Below, piece by piece: positions 29,201-37,303 of a stretch of 64,000 nt of DNA. How positions within the stretch are numbered: position 1 is the stretch's first letter; the number at the start of each line of letters is the position of its first letter. The notes below the pieces were generated by a model. The model was not told where the DNA came from, ran no database searches, and saw only the letters and a program-made list of their open reading frames with translations. The position numbers and the translations under genes were made by a program. The stretch comes from Planctomycetota bacterium (GTDB lineage Bacteria; Planctomycetota; Planctomycetia; Planctomycetales; Planctomycetaceae), in contig JACTNB010000007.1 of NCBI GenBank assembly GCA_014584345.1, forward strand, positions 42,339 through 106,338, read 5' to 3'.

Positions 29201-29276
29201 ACTGACCGCCCGCCAGGCACTCTACGAGTCCGATCAACCTTTCCTGCTGCCAACCCTCGAACCCAGCGAACAGTAA
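26232..29276 (+). CDS. Large N-terminally anchored protein with TPR-like C-terminus
   Basis: 1014 aa. A signal anchor lies at about residues 11-29 (VGFLLRMSLLLCVLVALSL). Helical, charged repeats follow (to about 620). A beta-rich lectin-like section at about 630-820 includes FHIEATMTPSSQGKLVPSMG and IHWRHWSHS, reminiscent of planctomycete DUF1583-type modules. The C-terminus is TPR-like: VAHAKLAEIRLSQGNNAEVR, RGRALMLLGQYQAAADDLEI. Function unknown; probably extracytoplasmic and anchored. A strong GGAGG ribosome site precedes ATG 26232. It converges on the DAHP synthase gene with only 7 nt between stop codons. Confidence 0.75.
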   Translation: MSNEPKRSKPVVGFLLRMSLLLCVLVALSLQFYTQRKRMRDTEEVEQAARAELFAQDQRSRIELTPLEKPDYFGEPKFSIDQFPEARARELQGIAEAEAGWIRTLKLQKQAARPANGQSVPVSAGLPIKRERVDYNLKYRLRELEAYERITADADDVKEAGSRFLKAYIELHNGGENPLSDQEVHDLGQAAIEAGSRDPLIRLYFTRMECHLADDLTIREDAYRELLPALQASRYPRIVHVFFRHFAYESAEKVSQEVRTLRSRALAVAIVRWLEAESQDPAWARAICFRLINIWGAVDRVHQASILNGCLQSGKINPALVHMLLGVHYYAAGWDIRGTRLAKDVKQEAWPEFERHLKLSRTHLEYSWMLEPLWPFTPDMLISVTTADYDPDYSCQDWFYRTCEAEFDFPGAYPRLLNSLRPRWGGSVEQMEEFARQCLATNRFDTIVPYILIDTIADIESMELPWDPELKKTWNPQSLLTEFFQKREAYRADHPDEKLFGDTTHYHSLIIRMLFQHQLEEQAMAEYRLAKDKINWNQLQDDHYPGHHYIRRLFAAQEEHLDRVMKLDETLRQEWPADTSPETLAELAGEIAELRSQTTDPVAREFFEHAERIREQLERYFRGEWVSLDFTDDHYGWEIRSDTSSAPDGHDHLVIQRTLNTSYRIWAHPLARFSRPFHIEATMTPSSQGKLVPSMGIHWRHWSHSASEKRYKNLFVGSQFSNHWGRDSEFCAFLRPGYTNYEQFSSRVSSREPRFYSLKLWPQWMEGQALGVWIILPFAEPTDGYLTLGTEPLPNNKKTPLNVSLEITGVRIRKLTMPPPLADQAPLEERDAYWSARVDTDSTDLVAHAKLAEIRLSQGNNAEVRRLVDRVLELNPRFDRVRQLRGRALMLLGQYQAAADDLEIARKEPYDLPITYYTSAELHAAAPLESLRDKSAMSSAEFSLRIGGQADPLAIASVAVCAAENGDFERARQENQRAIDLATDEELKQQLTARQALYESDQPFLLPTLEPSEQ

Positions 29277-29283
29277 GGCGAAC

Positions 29284-30300
29284 TTAACTGAGCGTGATCC
29301 CCAGCGCCCGGGCGATCTGTTCGCATTCTCGCATCGTCTGCTCGAAAACAGTCGGGGTTAACGACTGAGCCCCATCGCTCATGGCGTTCGATGGATCGGG
29401 ATGCACCTCGACCATCATGCCATCCGCCCGGACGGCCACCGAGGCCGAGCACATGGCGGGCACCAGATTCGCATGCCCCGTACCGTGGCTGGGATCGATT
29501 ATAATCGGCAAATGCGTCTTGCTGTGCAAATAGGGCACGCTGGCAAGAGGTAATGTGAATCGGGTATGCGATTCAAAGGTGCGGATACCGCGTTCGCAGA
29601 GGACCACCTGCTGATTCCCCTGATCCAGGATGTACTCCGCAGCCAGCAGGAATTCCTCCATCGTGGCGGAAGCACCCCGCTTCAACATGACCGGCTTGGG
29701 ACATTCTCCGACGGCCTGCAACAGGTGGTAGTTCTGCATGTTGCGGGCGCCGATCTGAAGGATATCGGCATACTCGCAGACTAAGTCCACATGATGGGGA
29801 GTCATTACTTCGGTCACAATCGCCAGCCCCGTTTCCTCTCTCGCGGCGGCCAGCAGTTTCAGCCCCTCTTCCTTCATGCCCTGGAATGAATACGGGCTGG
29901 TGCGGGGCTTGAAGGCCCCGCCGCGCAAGCCATGTGCACCTGCGGCCTTCACCAGGCGAGCCGTCTCGAGAATCTGTGGCTCGCTTTCCACGGAGCAGGG
30001 ACCGGCAATGACGCCGAAGTACCCGCCTCCCATTTTCAGGTCGAGTGCCTGGACGACGGTCGGCTCGTTTTTTGTCTCGCGGGAAGCGATTTTGTATTCC
30101 GCCAGAACTTTCATCACGCTATCCACTCCGGGACAGGACTCGAATTTCTCGCGATCTTTCCGGCGATCGTCCCCAATGGCCGCTATCACAGTACGTTCCT
30201 CGCCGAAAATCAGGTGCGACTTCAACCCCATCGCTTCAACTCGACGAGCCACCTCTTGAGCCATCTCGCGACTGGCATCCTGTCTCATCACAATAATCAT
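29284..30300 (-). CDS. aroF: 3-deoxy-7-phosphoheptulonate (DAHP) synthase
   Basis: 338 aa. An N-terminal ferredoxin-like regulatory extension (MIIVMRQDASREMAQEVARR, about 1-70) precedes the KDO8P/DAHP barrel: VIAGPCSVESEPQILETARL, GAFKPRTSPYSFQGMKEEG, LQIGARNMQNYHLLQAVG, PVMLKRGASATMEEFLLAAE and IIIDPSHGTGH. This is the AroA-beta subfamily (TIGR01361 pattern). It condenses PEP with erythrose-4-P, the first step of the shikimate pathway. The N-terminal extension is the site of feedback control in Thermotoga. ATG 30300 starts the conserved extension; GGAAG lies upstream. No other aro gene is nearby. Confidence 0.93.
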   Translation of the reverse strand: MIIVMRQDASREMAQEVARRVEAMGLKSHLIFGEERTVIAAIGDDRRKDREKFESCPGVDSVMKVLAEYKIASRETKNEPTVVQALDLKMGGGYFGVIAGPCSVESEPQILETARLVKAAGAHGLRGGAFKPRTSPYSFQGMKEEGLKLLAAAREETGLAIVTEVMTPHHVDLVCEYADILQIGARNMQNYHLLQAVGECPKPVMLKRGASATMEEFLLAAEYILDQGNQQVVLCERGIRTFESHTRFTLPLASVPYLHSKTHLPIIIDPSHGTGHANLVPAMCSASVAVRADGMMVEVHPDPSNAMSDGAQSLTPTVFEQTMRECEQIARALGITLS

Positions 30301-30731
30301 CGGGTTCTCAACTTCCGGTAATCTACCACTACTCGTTCGCGAAGATGGACACAACACAAGGCTTTTTCCCCTGGCACGCAACCGACCGTCGTTGGATGCC
30401 ACGCGGAAAAATTCACTGACGCCAGACTACCACAACAGAGACACAATTCCAATCGGAGAAGTTCGCTTCCGCAAAGGCGAAGCTCACCCAAAATGTTTCT
30501 GTTCACCTGACTGCCTGTTTTGCGGTCGGTAGAGTAGGATAATGTCGCCCCTGGAACGAGGTCACATGCAAGCTTCCCCAGGGGCATCCCGCAATGCTCC
30601 GCGGCAGGGATCGCGGGCCAACACGGGAATGGCCACTCGAACAGGTATTACGAAATCTCATCGCAAGGGCACACAGCCAACGAGTCTGGCAGCAGTCCGG
30701 ACGCCGCTGGACTCGCCTGGAAAGGGACAGA
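30301..30731. other. 431-bp divergent intergenic region
   Basis: Between the DAHP synthase start and the esterase start. The frame upstream of the esterase is open from 30594 but has no similarity or signal peptide. No clear promoter, riboswitch or repeat is seen. Confidence 0.4.
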
Positions 30732-31607
30732 ATGCGATACGCCGTGATGTTGCTGGGGATTGTACTGTCTGCCCGGGGGAGTTGGGCGACCGAACCGATC
30801 GGTGTCTGGCCAGTTCTCGCACCAGGCGAACAAACAAGTCTGACGGGGGATGTGCAGCCTTATTTGCCTCAGGAGCAACCGCCCGTCACGCGGGTGATGA
30901 ACATCACGCGGCCAACCATGACGGTCCATCTGCCCAAGCAGCCCAATGGCGTCGGCCTCCTCATTCTTCCCGGTGGCGGATTCAGCAAGGTTGTACCCGA
31001 CAAGGAGGGGACGGAAGCGGCGGAATGGCTGAATGGCCTGGGGATTACGGCCTTCGTCCTGAGTTATCGCACCACGGCGGACACCCGCACACCGGGCTGG
31101 ATTAAACCGCTGCAGGATTCGCAACGCGCCCTGGCGTTCATCCGCTCCCGGGCAAGCGATTGGACGCTGCAACCGGATCGCATCGGTCTCCTCGGCTTCT
31201 CCGCCGGGGGGCAGGTCGCGGCGCGATTGCTGTGCGACCAGGGACGCCTCGCTTACGAACGAATCGACGCGATCGATGACCAGTCGCATCGACCCGATTT
31301 CGCCTTACTGATTTATCCCTGGAATCTGTACGACAAACAACGGGACTCGCTGGTGGAAGGGGTGCAGGTCCCCAGCGATTGCCCCCCCACATTTCTGGTG
31401 CATACCGACGACGACCGGTCTTCCTCGCTGGGGACCGTGCTGTTTTACGCGGGACTGAAACGCCACGGGATTCCCGCGGAACTGCACGTGTTCGTGAATG
31501 GGGGGCATGGCTACGGCTTGCGACCGGTGGCAGGGTCGCGCATCGGTTCGTGGCCCACGCAAGCCGCGGCATGGCTAAACATTCGCGGGCTGACACCTTC
31601 GGAGTAA
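30732..31607 (+). CDS. Secreted alpha/beta hydrolase (BD-FAE/acetylxylan-esterase-like)
   Basis: 291 aa. A short signal peptide (AVMLLGIVLSARGSWA) is followed by an alpha/beta-hydrolase. The oxyanion motif is LLILPGGGFSKVVPDKEG (the GGG(F) loop of the HGGG type), the nucleophile elbow is IGLLGFSAGGQVAARLL (GFSAG), PTFLVHTDDD gives the Asp and VFVNGGHGYGLRP the His. The group includes plant-polysaccharide deacetylases and feruloyl esterases. ATG 30732 has GGAAAGGG upstream and begins the signal peptide. Likely role: deacetylation of polysaccharides in the periplasm (inference). Confidence 0.85.
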   Translation: MRYAVMLLGIVLSARGSWATEPIGVWPVLAPGEQTSLTGDVQPYLPQEQPPVTRVMNITRPTMTVHLPKQPNGVGLLILPGGGFSKVVPDKEGTEAAEWLNGLGITAFVLSYRTTADTRTPGWIKPLQDSQRALAFIRSRASDWTLQPDRIGLLGFSAGGQVAARLLCDQGRLAYERIDAIDDQSHRPDFALLIYPWNLYDKQRDSLVEGVQVPSDCPPTFLVHTDDDRSSSLGTVLFYAGLKRHGIPAELHVFVNGGHGYGLRPVAGSRIGSWPTQAAAWLNIRGLTPSE

Positions 31608-31893
31608 ACGGCGGAACCTGGGGCAATTTCCCCAGGGTGGACGCAATTCGGAAGCGGATTGCGTCGGGCCTGTTTGCAGGATGCCAGCGGCGAAAGAAAG
31701 GCCTGGGGGGAGGGTGGATTATTGCATTGCAAGTTCTTCCCCCGCCGGGCATAATGAATTCGCGGTGACGTTCCGCTCCCCCGGGTGAATCTCCGTTTGC
31801 CCAACCGAGTGCCTCTCTTTGTCTCCTGCCTGGCGAGTTGCTCCCCATTGCTTGGGGGCGTTTTCGTACGACCATTCCCGTGGAGATTCCAGC

Positions 31894-33009
31894 ATGCAAT
31901 TACGATCACGAGATTTATTTGAAGACACCAGCATGAGCTTCGGGGATCACCTCGAAGAGTTGCGATATTATCTGGTGCGTGCCTTGATCGGCGTGGTGAT
32001 TGTGTGTCTGTTCACGCTGGCCTTCGGGAATACACTGGTGGGAATGGTAAGACGTCCCATCGATCATGCCCTGCTGCGTCATGGGTTGGTGGAATACCGC
32101 GTGGACGATCTGGGAACCGAGAGTTTCGTGGATCGTTTTTCAGCCTGGTGGGCCAGCCTGCAGACCCAGGCTCCCTCCGGCGAGGAAGGGTCGGGAGATC
32201 CCGTCGACGAACCACCCGCCGTGAAAAAATCGGCGAAGATGCTGGGCGACCAGATCGAAGTGGAAATTCCCGCCCGTGATCTGCTGGCGGCGATGCACCA
32301 GATCGCACCGGAACAGTTTGCGGAACCGGCAGTTACGAACGGGCAGGACAAACTCATTCGAATGAAACTCCAGGCTCCCGAATTTTCCATTTTCCGGGAT
32401 TACGTGATCAAGTCGAATCGCCCGGTCACCTTGAACGTGCAGGAAGCCTTTCTGACCTTCGTCAAGGTGGCCCTGGTCAGCGGTCTGGTTTTTTCCAGCC
32501 CCTGGATTTTCTATAATGTCTGGATGTTTGTCGCCGTGGGGTTGTATGCTCACGAGCGGAAATTCGTGTATCTGTACGGCACGTTGAGCCTCGTCCTGTT
32601 CCTGATAGGGGCGATATTCTGTTTTTATGTGGTGTTTCCGTTCGTACTGGAGTTCCTGCTGAGCTTCAATTCCTGGCTGGAGGTGCAACCACAAATTCGC
32701 TTGTCGGAGTGGGTTTCCTTCGCGGTGATGTTGCCCTTAATGTTCGGAATCAGCTTTCAGTTACCGCTCGTGATGGTATTCCTGAATCGGCTTGGATTCA
32801 TCACCACGACGGTCTACCGCGAACAGCGGCGGATGGCGATTCTGATCATTGCGGCAGCCTCGATGCTTTTGACCCCTTCCGACCCGACCAGCATGCTGTT
32901 GATGATGTTCCCCTTGATCGTGCTGTACGAACTGGGAATCTGGCTGTGCCGACTGAATCCGATGGATAATCCGTTCGGAGAAACCGGTGAACCGGCAGCG
33001 TTGTCGTGA
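31894..33009 (+). CDS. tatC: Sec-independent protein translocase TatC with enlarged periplasmic loop
   Basis: 371 aa, well above the usual ~250. The N-terminus has the TatC hallmark MSFGDHLEELRYYLVRALIG. After TM1 a hydrophilic insert of about 110 extra residues (roughly 55-170, with GEEGSGDPVDEPPAVKKSAK) precedes the conserved VQEAFLTFVKVALVSGLVFS, YNVW, VVFPFVLEFLLSF and AASMLLTPSDPTSMLLMMFP. Six TM helices are discernible. TatC recognises twin-arginine signals; two Tat-type Gfo/Idh proteins are encoded in this window. GGAG sits 8 nt before ATG 31894. smpB follows 84 nt downstream; no tatA/B gene is adjacent. Confidence 0.93.
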   Translation: MQLRSRDLFEDTSMSFGDHLEELRYYLVRALIGVVIVCLFTLAFGNTLVGMVRRPIDHALLRHGLVEYRVDDLGTESFVDRFSAWWASLQTQAPSGEEGSGDPVDEPPAVKKSAKMLGDQIEVEIPARDLLAAMHQIAPEQFAEPAVTNGQDKLIRMKLQAPEFSIFRDYVIKSNRPVTLNVQEAFLTFVKVALVSGLVFSSPWIFYNVWMFVAVGLYAHERKFVYLYGTLSLVLFLIGAIFCFYVVFPFVLEFLLSFNSWLEVQPQIRLSEWVSFAVMLPLMFGISFQLPLVMVFLNRLGFITTTVYREQRRMAILIIAAASMLLTPSDPTSMLLMMFPLIVLYELGIWLCRLNPMDNPFGETGEPAALS

Positions 33010-33093
33010 TGTCCTGCCAGGTACGTCCGTCCCGCGGCACCAAGCGCGGGAGCGTGCACGGACGAGGCAAGTTCGCGGGAGGAAGGATGGGTA

Positions 33094-33591
33094 ATGTCCG
33101 GAAAACAGAAAAAATCAGGCAACGGCGACGCAGGCGCGCGGATGATTACCGTGAATCGCCGTGCCCGCCACGATTACGAAATTCTGGACGAACTGGAATG
33201 CGGAATCGTGCTGCACGGTAGCGAAGTGAAGAGCATCCGGAACGGACAGGTTTCGCTCGAGGAGAGTTTCGCGCATATCAAGGATGGGGAATTGTGGCTG
33301 CAAGGTTGCCACATCGGAGAATATCCCCAGGCCAACGTCATGAATCACATTCCCCGGCGACACCGCAAACTGCTGCTGCATCGGAAGGAAATTCGCAAGT
33401 TCGCGGAAACCGCCAAGCAGAAGGGACTGACACTCGTTCCGTTGAGCATGTATTTCGTGCGGGGGAACGTGAAAGTCAAACTAGGCGTGGCCCGGGGCCG
33501 CAAACTGCACGACAAGCGGGAAAAGCTGAAGAAGGACACCGCCCAGCGAGAAATGAAGGCCGCCATGGCCCCCCGGAACGCACGCCGATAG
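33094..33591 (+). CDS. smpB: SsrA-binding protein SmpB
   Basis: 165 aa. Signature blocks are RRARHDYEILDELECGIVLH, GSEVKSIRNGQVSLEESFAH, LLLHRKEIRKF, VPLSMYFVRGNVKVKLGVAR and GRKLHDKREKLKK, with the usual basic C-terminal tail. SmpB binds tmRNA and delivers it to stalled ribosomes for trans-translation. GGAGGAAGG lies upstream of ATG 33094. The tmRNA gene (ssrA), often adjacent, is not seen here. Probably cotranscribed with tatC. Confidence 0.95.
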   Translation: MSGKQKKSGNGDAGARMITVNRRARHDYEILDELECGIVLHGSEVKSIRNGQVSLEESFAHIKDGELWLQGCHIGEYPQANVMNHIPRRHRKLLLHRKEIRKFAETAKQKGLTLVPLSMYFVRGNVKVKLGVARGRKLHDKREKLKKDTAQREMKAAMAPRNARR

Positions 33592-33651
33592 TTTCCCGTT
33601 CCGAAATACGTCTCTGCGACGAGCGGCATCCCCCGCTCGGGAAATCTCGGG

Positions 33652-34407
33652 TCAGTTGGAATCCTGACGTACCTGGACCTGTAAAGCGCCCAGCATGCGA
33701 GTGATGGCTTTTTCCTTTTGGCTGATGAAAAAGACATTATCGAGCACAATGGCGCGCCGCTCGTTACTGGGCTGAATGATCAAGCGACCCGATCCGAGCA
33801 GAATGTATTCGAACAAGTCGTTGATTTCCTTGTCGATCCGCATGTTGGGAGCCGAGAATCGCTTGAGGTCGCTCAACAGGCCGGAATGATGCAGCAGTTC
33901 GTTCGGGCGCACTTCCCAATAGTCAAATTGCACGTTGATTTTTACCAGCAAAAACAGCAGCGCGTAAATCAAGGCGATCAGGTAAAAGAAGAACGCATTG
34001 GCCACCGGCTTGAGTCCGCGGATCAAATCCCCGACGAACGGCACCACTTGCGGAAAATTGGCAATCAGCAAATAGCCCCCCAGCAGCAGCGTGAAAATCA
34101 GAAAGAACAGGGTCAGCGATGTCGTGCGGGGAAAATCGAACGAAATAACCACCTGATTGACCGTAAACAGCAACAGGAACGCCGTCGTCAAGATCATCGA
34201 AAAGTTGCCGACGTTTTCCACGCCATACAACCCGTTGGTCATATGCATCCAGATGGCCACAATCAAAGCCGTGATGGCCGTCGGATACATGAAGACTATT
34301 TTGGGATAGGAGACCAGGAAAATACGATTATCCGCGGGCTGCTTTTTGTTCCCGGTCGTTTGCGGAACCGTGACGGGGCCACTCGTGGTCGGTTGGTCCT
34401 GGCTCAT
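33652..34407 (-). CDS. Multi-TM membrane protein with PH-like C-terminal domain
   Basis: 251 aa. Polar N-terminus (1-30), then four or five hydrophobic helices (IVFMYPTAITALIVAIWM, FSMILTTAFLLLFTVNQVVI, LTLFFLIFTLLLGGYLLI, FFFYLIALIYALLFLLV). A soluble C-terminal ~90 residues reads KINVQFDYWEVRPNELLHHS then LGSGRLIIQPSNERRAIVLD. The last part resembles the bPH2-type beta-sandwich found after TM helices in YdbT/YdbS-like proteins. Function unknown. AAGGA lies 8 nt before ATG 34407; the frame upstream to 34632 has no merit. Confidence 0.65.
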   Translation of the reverse strand: MSQDQPTTSGPVTVPQTTGNKKQPADNRIFLVSYPKIVFMYPTAITALIVAIWMHMTNGLYGVENVGNFSMILTTAFLLLFTVNQVVISFDFPRTTSLTLFFLIFTLLLGGYLLIANFPQVVPFVGDLIRGLKPVANAFFFYLIALIYALLFLLVKINVQFDYWEVRPNELLHHSGLLSDLKRFSAPNMRIDKEINDLFEYILLGSGRLIIQPSNERRAIVLDNVFFISQKEKAITRMLGALQVQVRQDSN

Positions 34408-34653
34408 TGTCAATCCTTGTCTGTGGTTTTGCTGCGCGACCTGTGGTTCACTTTGCGAAAATCCCGTTCGCGATCTCGCCGTTATGGTGACAGCTTTTCC
34501 GCGGCAATGCAACGGTTGACGGAAGCCGTTCTTTACGGAGGTACTGTCCATAAACAACGCAGGGGAGGGGACACAGGCCACGCCATCCCGCAGGATGCCG
34601 AACACGAGACCTGTCTCCCCTGCAATTCGCATTACTGGCAGCAGCTACCGGAT

Positions 34654-35094
34654 TCACGTCCAGGGATCGCCCCCCGTGACGATTCCATCGGAGGCAGTCC
34701 ATTGTTGCAGGGAATCGGCCCGCGCCTGAATGACCAGGTAATACAGGGGCTCGGCCCCTGTGTTGCGCCAGGCACGACTGACGGGCGGAGCAACCCGAAC
34801 CGCACTGCCGGGCGAGACGGGGACACATGTTCCATCCAGCAGCATTTCCCCATTTCCGGCCAGAAACAGATAGAGTTCTTCGTTCTGCTTGTGCGCATGG
34901 GAAAAGGACATCCCCTGACCGGGAGCCATCACTCCCACCGAGACCTCCATTCCCGTTAACTGAAGTTCCTCCTTGAGCCATTTTTTCCCGCGAACAGCTC
35001 CCAGTTTAGGGTGTTGTACCACATGCCGCTCGTACCACTCCGCCATCGGCCCCGATTCGTAGCAGGTGTACCCATTTTGTTTGTTGTCCGTCAT
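34654..35094 (-). CDS. Cupin-domain protein
   Basis: 146 aa. The cupin core reads MEVSVGVMAPGQGMSFSHAH, KQNEELYLFLAGNGEMLLDG then VPVSPGSAVRVAPPVSRAWR and EPLYYLVIQARAD. The HxH(x)nE motif 1 metal ligands (HAHKQNEE) are present; the motif 2 His is replaced around SRAWRN, so metal binding may be partial. Possibly a small sensor or isomerase; substrate unknown. AAAGGGG lies 8 nt before ATG 35094. The gene is 55 nt downstream of the MarR gene and has its own MarR-type dyad at 35111-35124. Confidence 0.8.
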   Translation of the reverse strand: MTDNKQNGYTCYESGPMAEWYERHVVQHPKLGAVRGKKWLKEELQLTGMEVSVGVMAPGQGMSFSHAHKQNEELYLFLAGNGEMLLDGTCVPVSPGSAVRVAPPVSRAWRNTGAEPLYYLVIQARADSLQQWTASDGIVTGGDPWT

Positions 35095-35110
35095 CCGCCA
35101 GACCCCTTTC

Positions 35111-35124
35111 GTTGCATATACAAC
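35111..35124. promoter_or_regulatory. Putative MarR operator at the cupin gene
   Basis: GTTGCATATACAAC, an almost perfect dyad (GTTG-YATATR-CAAC type), located 17 nt before the cupin start codon. It matches the site at the MarR gene (35580-35593) at 12 of 14 positions on the plus strand. Confidence 0.7.
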
Positions 35125-35149
35125 CTTATGCGAAAAAAAATTCCGAGTC

Positions 35150-35575
35150 TCAACCGTTGAGCCTCTCCGGTAACTTATTGAGCATCTCCAGCAGAGGAGA
35201 AAAATCCTCTCCCAGTTTCTGTTTGAGCGTCTGCTGTGCAGTGCGCCACAGGGGCATGATTTCTCGGATTTTTTCCCGACCCGACGGCGTCAGGGAGAGT
35301 TGTTTCACCCGGCGATCGGCGGGGGTTTCAACCCGAAGGTATCCCTGTTTCAACAGGGGTTGAATATTGCGAGACAACGTCGCTTTATCCATGGCGAGGA
35401 TCGTTCCCAGTTGTTGCTGGGAGAGGCAACCCGACCGCATCACGATCGCTAGCAGCGAAAATTGCCCCACACTCACCCCGGAAGGCCGGATGCAATGTTC
35501 GTAATGCCGTGTCAGCATCCGCTCGACGCGACGATAGGCACCACAAAAACAGGGCAAGGGAAGAAACTCACTCAT
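35150..35575 (-). CDS. MarR-family transcriptional regulator
   Basis: 141 aa. The winged helix is clear: VGQFSLLAIVMRSGCLSQQQ, LGTILAMDKATLSRNIQPLL (recognition helix) and YLRVETPADRRVKQLSLTPS (wing, with the conserved D-RR). An N-terminal LPLPCFCGAYRRVERMLTRH with two cysteines could be sensor residues. The ATG at 35575 is preferred over GTG 35596 because the latter overlaps the putative operator and -10 box. A promoter TTGCTT-17-TATAAA ends 6 nt before this ATG, suggesting a leaderless message. Likely represses itself and the adjacent cupin gene. Confidence 0.85.
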   Translation of the reverse strand: MSEFLPLPCFCGAYRRVERMLTRHYEHCIRPSGVSVGQFSLLAIVMRSGCLSQQQLGTILAMDKATLSRNIQPLLKQGYLRVETPADRRVKQLSLTPSGREKIREIMPLWRTAQQTLKQKLGEDFSPLLEMLNKLPERLNG

Positions 35576-35579
35576 AAAA

Positions 35580-35610
35580 GTTTTATATACAACCACCAGG
35601 AAATAAGCAA
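35580..35610 (-). promoter_or_regulatory. marR promoter with overlapping operator dyad
   Basis: On the minus strand: TTGCTT (35610-35605), 17-bp spacer, TATAAA (35587-35582). The dyad GTTTTATATACAAC (plus strand 35580-35593) covers the -10 box, the classic arrangement for autorepression. Confidence 0.6.
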
Positions 35611-35899
35611 GTCCACTCTGCGTACCTTGCCCGCCAGTAAGCGGGCCGCACGGGTGAAATTCATCGACTGGAACGAGTCGCCTGTTTCCCGAACCTCGGC
35701 GACACGTGTTGTGCGGTTCGGATATAGCGATTTTTCAGGCGGAAATTGAATGCCAAGGTGGCGATTTGGCAACATTTGGGAAGTCGACGTGAATTTCGGG
35801 CTACATTTACAGAGCCTCCGTGGCATTCCTGCAACCTGCGGGAAGATTGCCCGGTGACCGGCGAGATTCTCAAATTTCCGACACGAGTACAGGTGCTCC

Positions 35900-37303
35900 T
35901 TGAACAAATTCGTTCCAACACAACGCGCCGCGAATCGTGCCGGGCTGGTACAACCGGAAGTTGTTTCCGTGGGGATCGACGACTTGGCCCTGGGGCGGGA
36001 GTTGAAGTTTCCAATCTATGACCGGAATGGACTGCTGCTGCTGGCCGAGGGATCGATTGTGACATCCGTCTTTCGAGAGCGCCTGCGCGAGCGGGCCATA
36101 GTGCGCGTCCGGATGCATGCGGAAGATGCCTTTTCCGAGGAAGACTCCCGGAATCCGTCAGGAGAACTCCCCCGGAAAACGTCTGCGCCCCACGACGAGC
36201 AAATTTCCGCCTTGATGAAACAAACCTTGAAGCAGGGTTTGCAGTTTGTCACGAACAGCGGAACTGCCGCGATGCAATCGCGGGTGTATCATGGCGACTC
36301 CCCCTACGACTCGGCGAGAAAGACCAGGATCCAGAAACAGTGCCAGCACCAGCAGGAGAAACTGGCCAGTTTGATGTCCCTGGGAAACACTCCGGAACGC
36401 GTCGATGCAACCTGCCTGCGGGAATTAACCCACGACCTGCTGCTCCAATTCTGCGAGGATTTCGATTGCGTGAATGCCACCGCGATGAGCCTGGCGGGCC
36501 AAACGGATTTAATTCACCATTGTTATCGCATGGCCGTGTTAGGCATGAGCATCGCCATCGAAATGGGGCTGAATGACGAGAATGTCTGCCGGATCGGCAT
36601 GACGGGCCTGCTACACGACTGGGGAATGCTGAAAATTCCGGCGGAGATCCGCGATCCGGCGCGACCGTTGTCTGAACGGGAGCAACTCGAATTGCAGAAA
36701 CATGTGATACACTCACTGAACATGCTGGAAAAAATCAGTGAACTGCCCTCCCTGGTCAGCCTGGTTTCTTATCAGGTCCACGAACGAATGGATGGCGCTG
36801 GGTATCCACGGGGTCGCAAGGGAAACGGCATTCACCTGTTCGCGCGGATTCTGCACGTGGCGCATCTCTATGTCGAATTGACCTCGCCACGACAGTATCG
36901 CGCAGCCCTCACCCCTTACGAGGCCACCCTGGAACTTCTCGGACAGGCCCGCCAAGGGGCAATGGATCCCGTGGTATTGCGGGCCTTCCTGAGATCCCAA
37001 TCCTTGTTTCCCACGGGGAGCATGGTGCAATTGTCTACTGGCCGCAAGGCTCGAGTCTTGCGATCCAATGGAGATAGCTACACCCAGCCGATCGTGCAGA
37101 TGGTTGAAGACGAACGGGGGCGCCCGCACTCAGCCGAGAAACAGCCGGAAATCGTCAATCTGATGGAAGCGGATTGCACCATCGTCAAGGCCTTACCCAT
37201 TCTACATGGTCCAGAGCCGATTCCCGCCCCGCATTTTCTCAAGACGAACTCGGCACTGAAAACCCTGCATCGGCAAGAACTGGCCAGCCTCGGCAGGGAC
37301 TAA
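35900..37303 (+). CDS. HD-GYP domain protein
   Basis: 467 aa. N-terminal ~75 residues (LALGRELKFPIYDRNGLLLL...RVRMH) form the short module often preceding HD-GYP domains. A variable linker runs to about 170. The HD-GYP core follows: LIHHCYRMAVLGMSIAIEMG, the metal pair HD in GLLHDWGMLKIP (239-240), LQKHVIHSLNMLE, and YQVHERMDGAGYPRGRKGNG with an intact HxxxxDGxGYP. These enzymes hydrolyse cyclic di-GMP. The usual HDIGK is HDWGM, a minor change. A TTG start at 35900 is taken because AGGTG precedes it and the N-terminal module needs it; the next ATG is at codon 72. Likely cytoplasmic signalling enzyme. Confidence 0.82.
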   Translation: MNKFVPTQRAANRAGLVQPEVVSVGIDDLALGRELKFPIYDRNGLLLLAEGSIVTSVFRERLRERAIVRVRMHAEDAFSEEDSRNPSGELPRKTSAPHDEQISALMKQTLKQGLQFVTNSGTAAMQSRVYHGDSPYDSARKTRIQKQCQHQQEKLASLMSLGNTPERVDATCLRELTHDLLLQFCEDFDCVNATAMSLAGQTDLIHHCYRMAVLGMSIAIEMGLNDENVCRIGMTGLLHDWGMLKIPAEIRDPARPLSEREQLELQKHVIHSLNMLEKISELPSLVSLVSYQVHERMDGAGYPRGRKGNGIHLFARILHVAHLYVELTSPRQYRAALTPYEATLELLGQARQGAMDPVVLRAFLRSQSLFPTGSMVQLSTGRKARVLRSNGDSYTQPIVQMVEDERGRPHSAEKQPEIVNLMEADCTIVKALPILHGPEPIPAPHFLKTNSALKTLHRQELASLGRD

